This document shows positions 62,459 to 64,000 of a DNA stretch of 64,000 bases, one piece after another. Under the pieces are notes generated by a model. It ran no database searches and had not been told where the DNA came from. It was given only the letters and a program-made list of their open reading frames with translations. The DNA is from JBOGCH01 sp051656645 (GTDB lineage: Bacteria; Bacteroidota; Bacteroidia; Bacteroidales; Marinifilaceae): assembly GCA_051656645.1 (NCBI GenBank), contig JBOGCH010000046.1, positions 62,001-126,000 on the forward strand, written 5' to 3'. The first letter of the stretch is position 1. Every line of letters starts with the position of its first letter. The position numbers were made by a program, and so were the translations under genes.

Positions 62459-63592
62459 ATGACAACATATATGATACTTCAACACTATTGGTGGTTTATT
62501 ATCTCCTTCCTTTGCGGTATATTGGTATTTATGCTGTTTATCCAAGGAGGACAAGGGATGCTTCATAGATTAGGCAAAACCGAATTTGAACGCAACACTA
62601 TAATTACCGCATTAGGTCACAAATGGAACATTACATTTACCACATTAGTTACTTTTGGTGGTGCTTTCTTCGCCTCTTTTCCTCGTTTCTACGCGGTAAG
62701 TTTTGGCGGTGCCTTTTACGTTTGGATGGGGATTTTATTTCTATTTATTATCCAAGCTGTAGCTTATGAGTTTAGGGAGAAACCAAATAACGTATTTGGT
62801 GAAAAGACATATGATATTTTCCTACTCTTAAACGGTATTCTAGGTGCTTTTGTACTTGGAGCCGTTGTGGGTACATTCTTTACGGGTGCTTACTTCGAAG
62901 TGAATTTAGCGGCATTTGGAAACATTGGCGGTAACACAGCCTTCTCACGTTGGACAACACCTTGGAGAGGGTTAGAAGCAATTACAGACTATAAGAATTT
63001 ACTATTAGGTTTTTCTGTACTGTTCCTTTCTCGAACATTAGCTGCACAGTACTTTTTAAATATGATAATCAACGACAACATCAATAAACGTGCACGCCAT
63101 GCAGTCCTTGCCAACGCTATTCCGTTTGTATTGTTGTTTGTTGCATTTATCATTACACTATTTATTGGCGATGGTTATGCATATAACCCGGCAAATGGAA
63201 CAGTGTACGTGGAACGTTATAAGTATTTCTATAATTTTATTCAAATGCCAATTGTATCTATTTTCTTTGTACTAGGAGTAGTTTCAGTTTTAACTGGTAT
63301 TATAGTTGACATTACTACCCACAAAAACAAAGGAATATGGTTTAGCGGCATAGGTACAGTGGTCACCGTTACAACATTACTCCTTTACGCCGGCTGGAAC
63401 CATACATGTTTCTACCCGTCTTTGAGTAATTTACAAAGTTCACTTACCATTACAAACTCATCGAGTGGTGAAGTTACACTCACCGTAATGAGCTACGCCT
63501 CTATTCTAGTCCCTATTGTATTATCCTATATTTGGTTCACATGGAGACGCATGAATAAGCAAAAGATTAAAGAACCTGATTATGAATATTAG
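62459..63592 (+). CDS. cydB: Cytochrome bd ubiquinol oxidase subunit II
   Basis: 377 residues with about eight membrane segments (WWFIISFLCGILVFMLFIQGGQGML, FFASFPRFYAVSFGGAFYVWMGILFLFIIQAVAYEFREKP, ILGAFVLGAVVGTFFTGA). It lacks the extra length sometimes seen and is normal for Bacteroidetes. Pairs with CydA. 24 bases after cydA and followed by a terminator. Confidence 0.96.
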   Translation: MTTYMILQHYWWFIISFLCGILVFMLFIQGGQGMLHRLGKTEFERNTIITALGHKWNITFTTLVTFGGAFFASFPRFYAVSFGGAFYVWMGILFLFIIQAVAYEFREKPNNVFGEKTYDIFLLLNGILGAFVLGAVVGTFFTGAYFEVNLAAFGNIGGNTAFSRWTTPWRGLEAITDYKNLLLGFSVLFLSRTLAAQYFLNMIINDNINKRARHAVLANAIPFVLLFVAFIITLFIGDGYAYNPANGTVYVERYKYFYNFIQMPIVSIFFVLGVVSVLTGIIVDITTHKNKGIWFSGIGTVVTVTTLLLYAGWNHTCFYPSLSNLQSSLTITNSSSGEVTLTVMSYASILVPIVLSYIWFTWRRMNKQKIKEPDYEY

Positions 63593-63602
63593 TTCATAAA
63601 AG

Positions 63603-63636
63603 AATACCGGCCTGATTTCACAGACCGGTATTTTTT
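63603..63636 (+). terminator. Terminator of the lut-cyd operon
   Basis: AATACCGG (63603-63610) and CCGGTATT (63625-63632) with CTG/CAG inside, then TTTTTT. Confidence 0.87.
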
Positions 63637-63718
63637 ATTTATCAATAAATACTTCAATATCTTTATCATCCTGTTGAGTAGCTCATGCATCGGTTTGCAC
63701 TTTACAAGTGGTATCACC

Positions 63719-64000
63719 CTACTCCTCCAACACCACTCTAAAACCTACATTATAAACTTTTTGATACGAACGATATGGCTGGCGGTAAGATGCGGTGGCC
63801 TTAGCAGGACGATCATACCAAGAGCCACCTCGTGTTACCTTTAATGCCTCCGCATTTTTATTATTCATTCTATACGGATAAGGAGCATAATCCGAACGAG
63901 TCCATTCGGCAACATTGCCCAGCATATCATATAATCCCCATGAGTTTGGCAGGTAACTACCTACAGTTTCCGAAACAAAGCCACCATCGTTATATGTAGT
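63719..64000 (-). CDS. Formylglycine-generating-enzyme-type (SUMF1) protein, 3' part
   Basis: The frame is open from the right edge to TAG at 63719-63721. Seen: NSWGLYDMLGNVAEWTRSDYAPYPYR, TRGGSWYDRPAKATASYRQPYRS and VGFRVVLEE, the C-terminal third of an FGE/SUMF1 domain. In Bacteroidetes such domains occur in sulfatase-maturing, gliding (GldJ/GldK) and lipoprotein contexts; the visible part does not decide. The N-terminus is outside. Confidence 0.85.
   Translation of the reverse strand, partial: TTYNDGGFVSETVGSYLPNSWGLYDMLGNVAEWTRSDYAPYPYRMNNKNAEALKVTRGGSWYDRPAKATASYRQPYRSYQKVYNVGFRVVLEE

Noticed and set aside
1..64000. Prophage, insertion sequence or integrative element
   Set aside because: No transposase, integrase, capsid or conjugation gene is seen, and gene content is chromosomal housekeeping and envelope functions.

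Overview
The window is a stretch of an AT-rich Bacteroidales-type chromosome. The evidence is a TonB-linked outer-membrane protein with a carboxypeptidase-like N-terminus, many lipoproteins with a Cys at the signal-peptide junction, a GldE-like CNNM/CBS protein, a prolyl tripeptidyl peptidase-like S9 enzyme, the SurA/SurA/OstA gene order, DUF4492 in front of cydAB, and promoter -7 boxes of the Bacteroidetes type TAnnTTTG. I see no phage, transposase, CRISPR array, rRNA or tRNA.

Layout. 1-1115: 5' part of a GH31 glycosidase. 1.5-4.6 kb: Nudix isomerase-like protein, a long RluA-type pseudouridine synthase and an alpha/beta hydrolase. 4.6-10.6 kb (minus strand): lipoprotein GH35 beta-galactosidase, DUF1622 membrane protein, S9 peptidase and nitrilase-family amidase. 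11.2-12.6 kb: haem-binding-domain protein and CvfB-like S1 protein. 12.6-19.4 kb: a TPP-riboswitch-controlled thiamin operon, thiS-thiC-(thiE-like/thiD/thiE fusion)-thiG-thiH-thiF. 19.5-28.1 kb (minus): a permease/M1-like fusion, a TonB C-terminal remnant, pyruvate:ferredoxin oxidoreductase and an AAA ATPase. 28.4-35.2 kb: a divergent pyrD, an OmpA lipoprotein, DUF4377, a dead phosphatase-like protein, a small orphan gene, ssb and gldE-like. 35.2-39.8 kb (minus): outer-membrane beta-barrel protein and an alkaline-phosphatase-fold protein without its metal ligands. 40-41.2 kb: TetR and Lrp regulators. 41.2-55 kb: recQ, the SurA/SurA/OstA envelope cluster, lipoproteins, a K+ channel, DUF2851, a coiled-coil protein and formate-THF ligase. 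55.2-63.6 kb: quinol NO reductase divergent from a lutABC-DUF4492-cydAB operon. The right edge holds the 3' end of a formylglycine-generating-enzyme-type protein.

How the genes work together. The thiamin operon carries the HMP, thiazole and coupling steps in one TPP-regulated transcript. The last block looks like a quinone-centred module: LutABC should feed lactate electrons to the quinone pool, while cytochrome bd and qNOR remove O2 and NO. PFOR and Fhs fit an anaerobic fermentative core.

Most unusual: three unrelated intergenic spacers (10.8, 29.6 and 55.1 kb) each hold a large inverted-repeat element whose arms are built from units phased at exactly 11 bp, with a different unit sequence at each site. 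Second, several proteins keep a recognisable enzyme fold but have lost the catalytic residues (LMW phosphatase-like, PafA-like, M1-like). Third, convergent genes share long perfect palindromic terminators that sometimes contain both stop codons.
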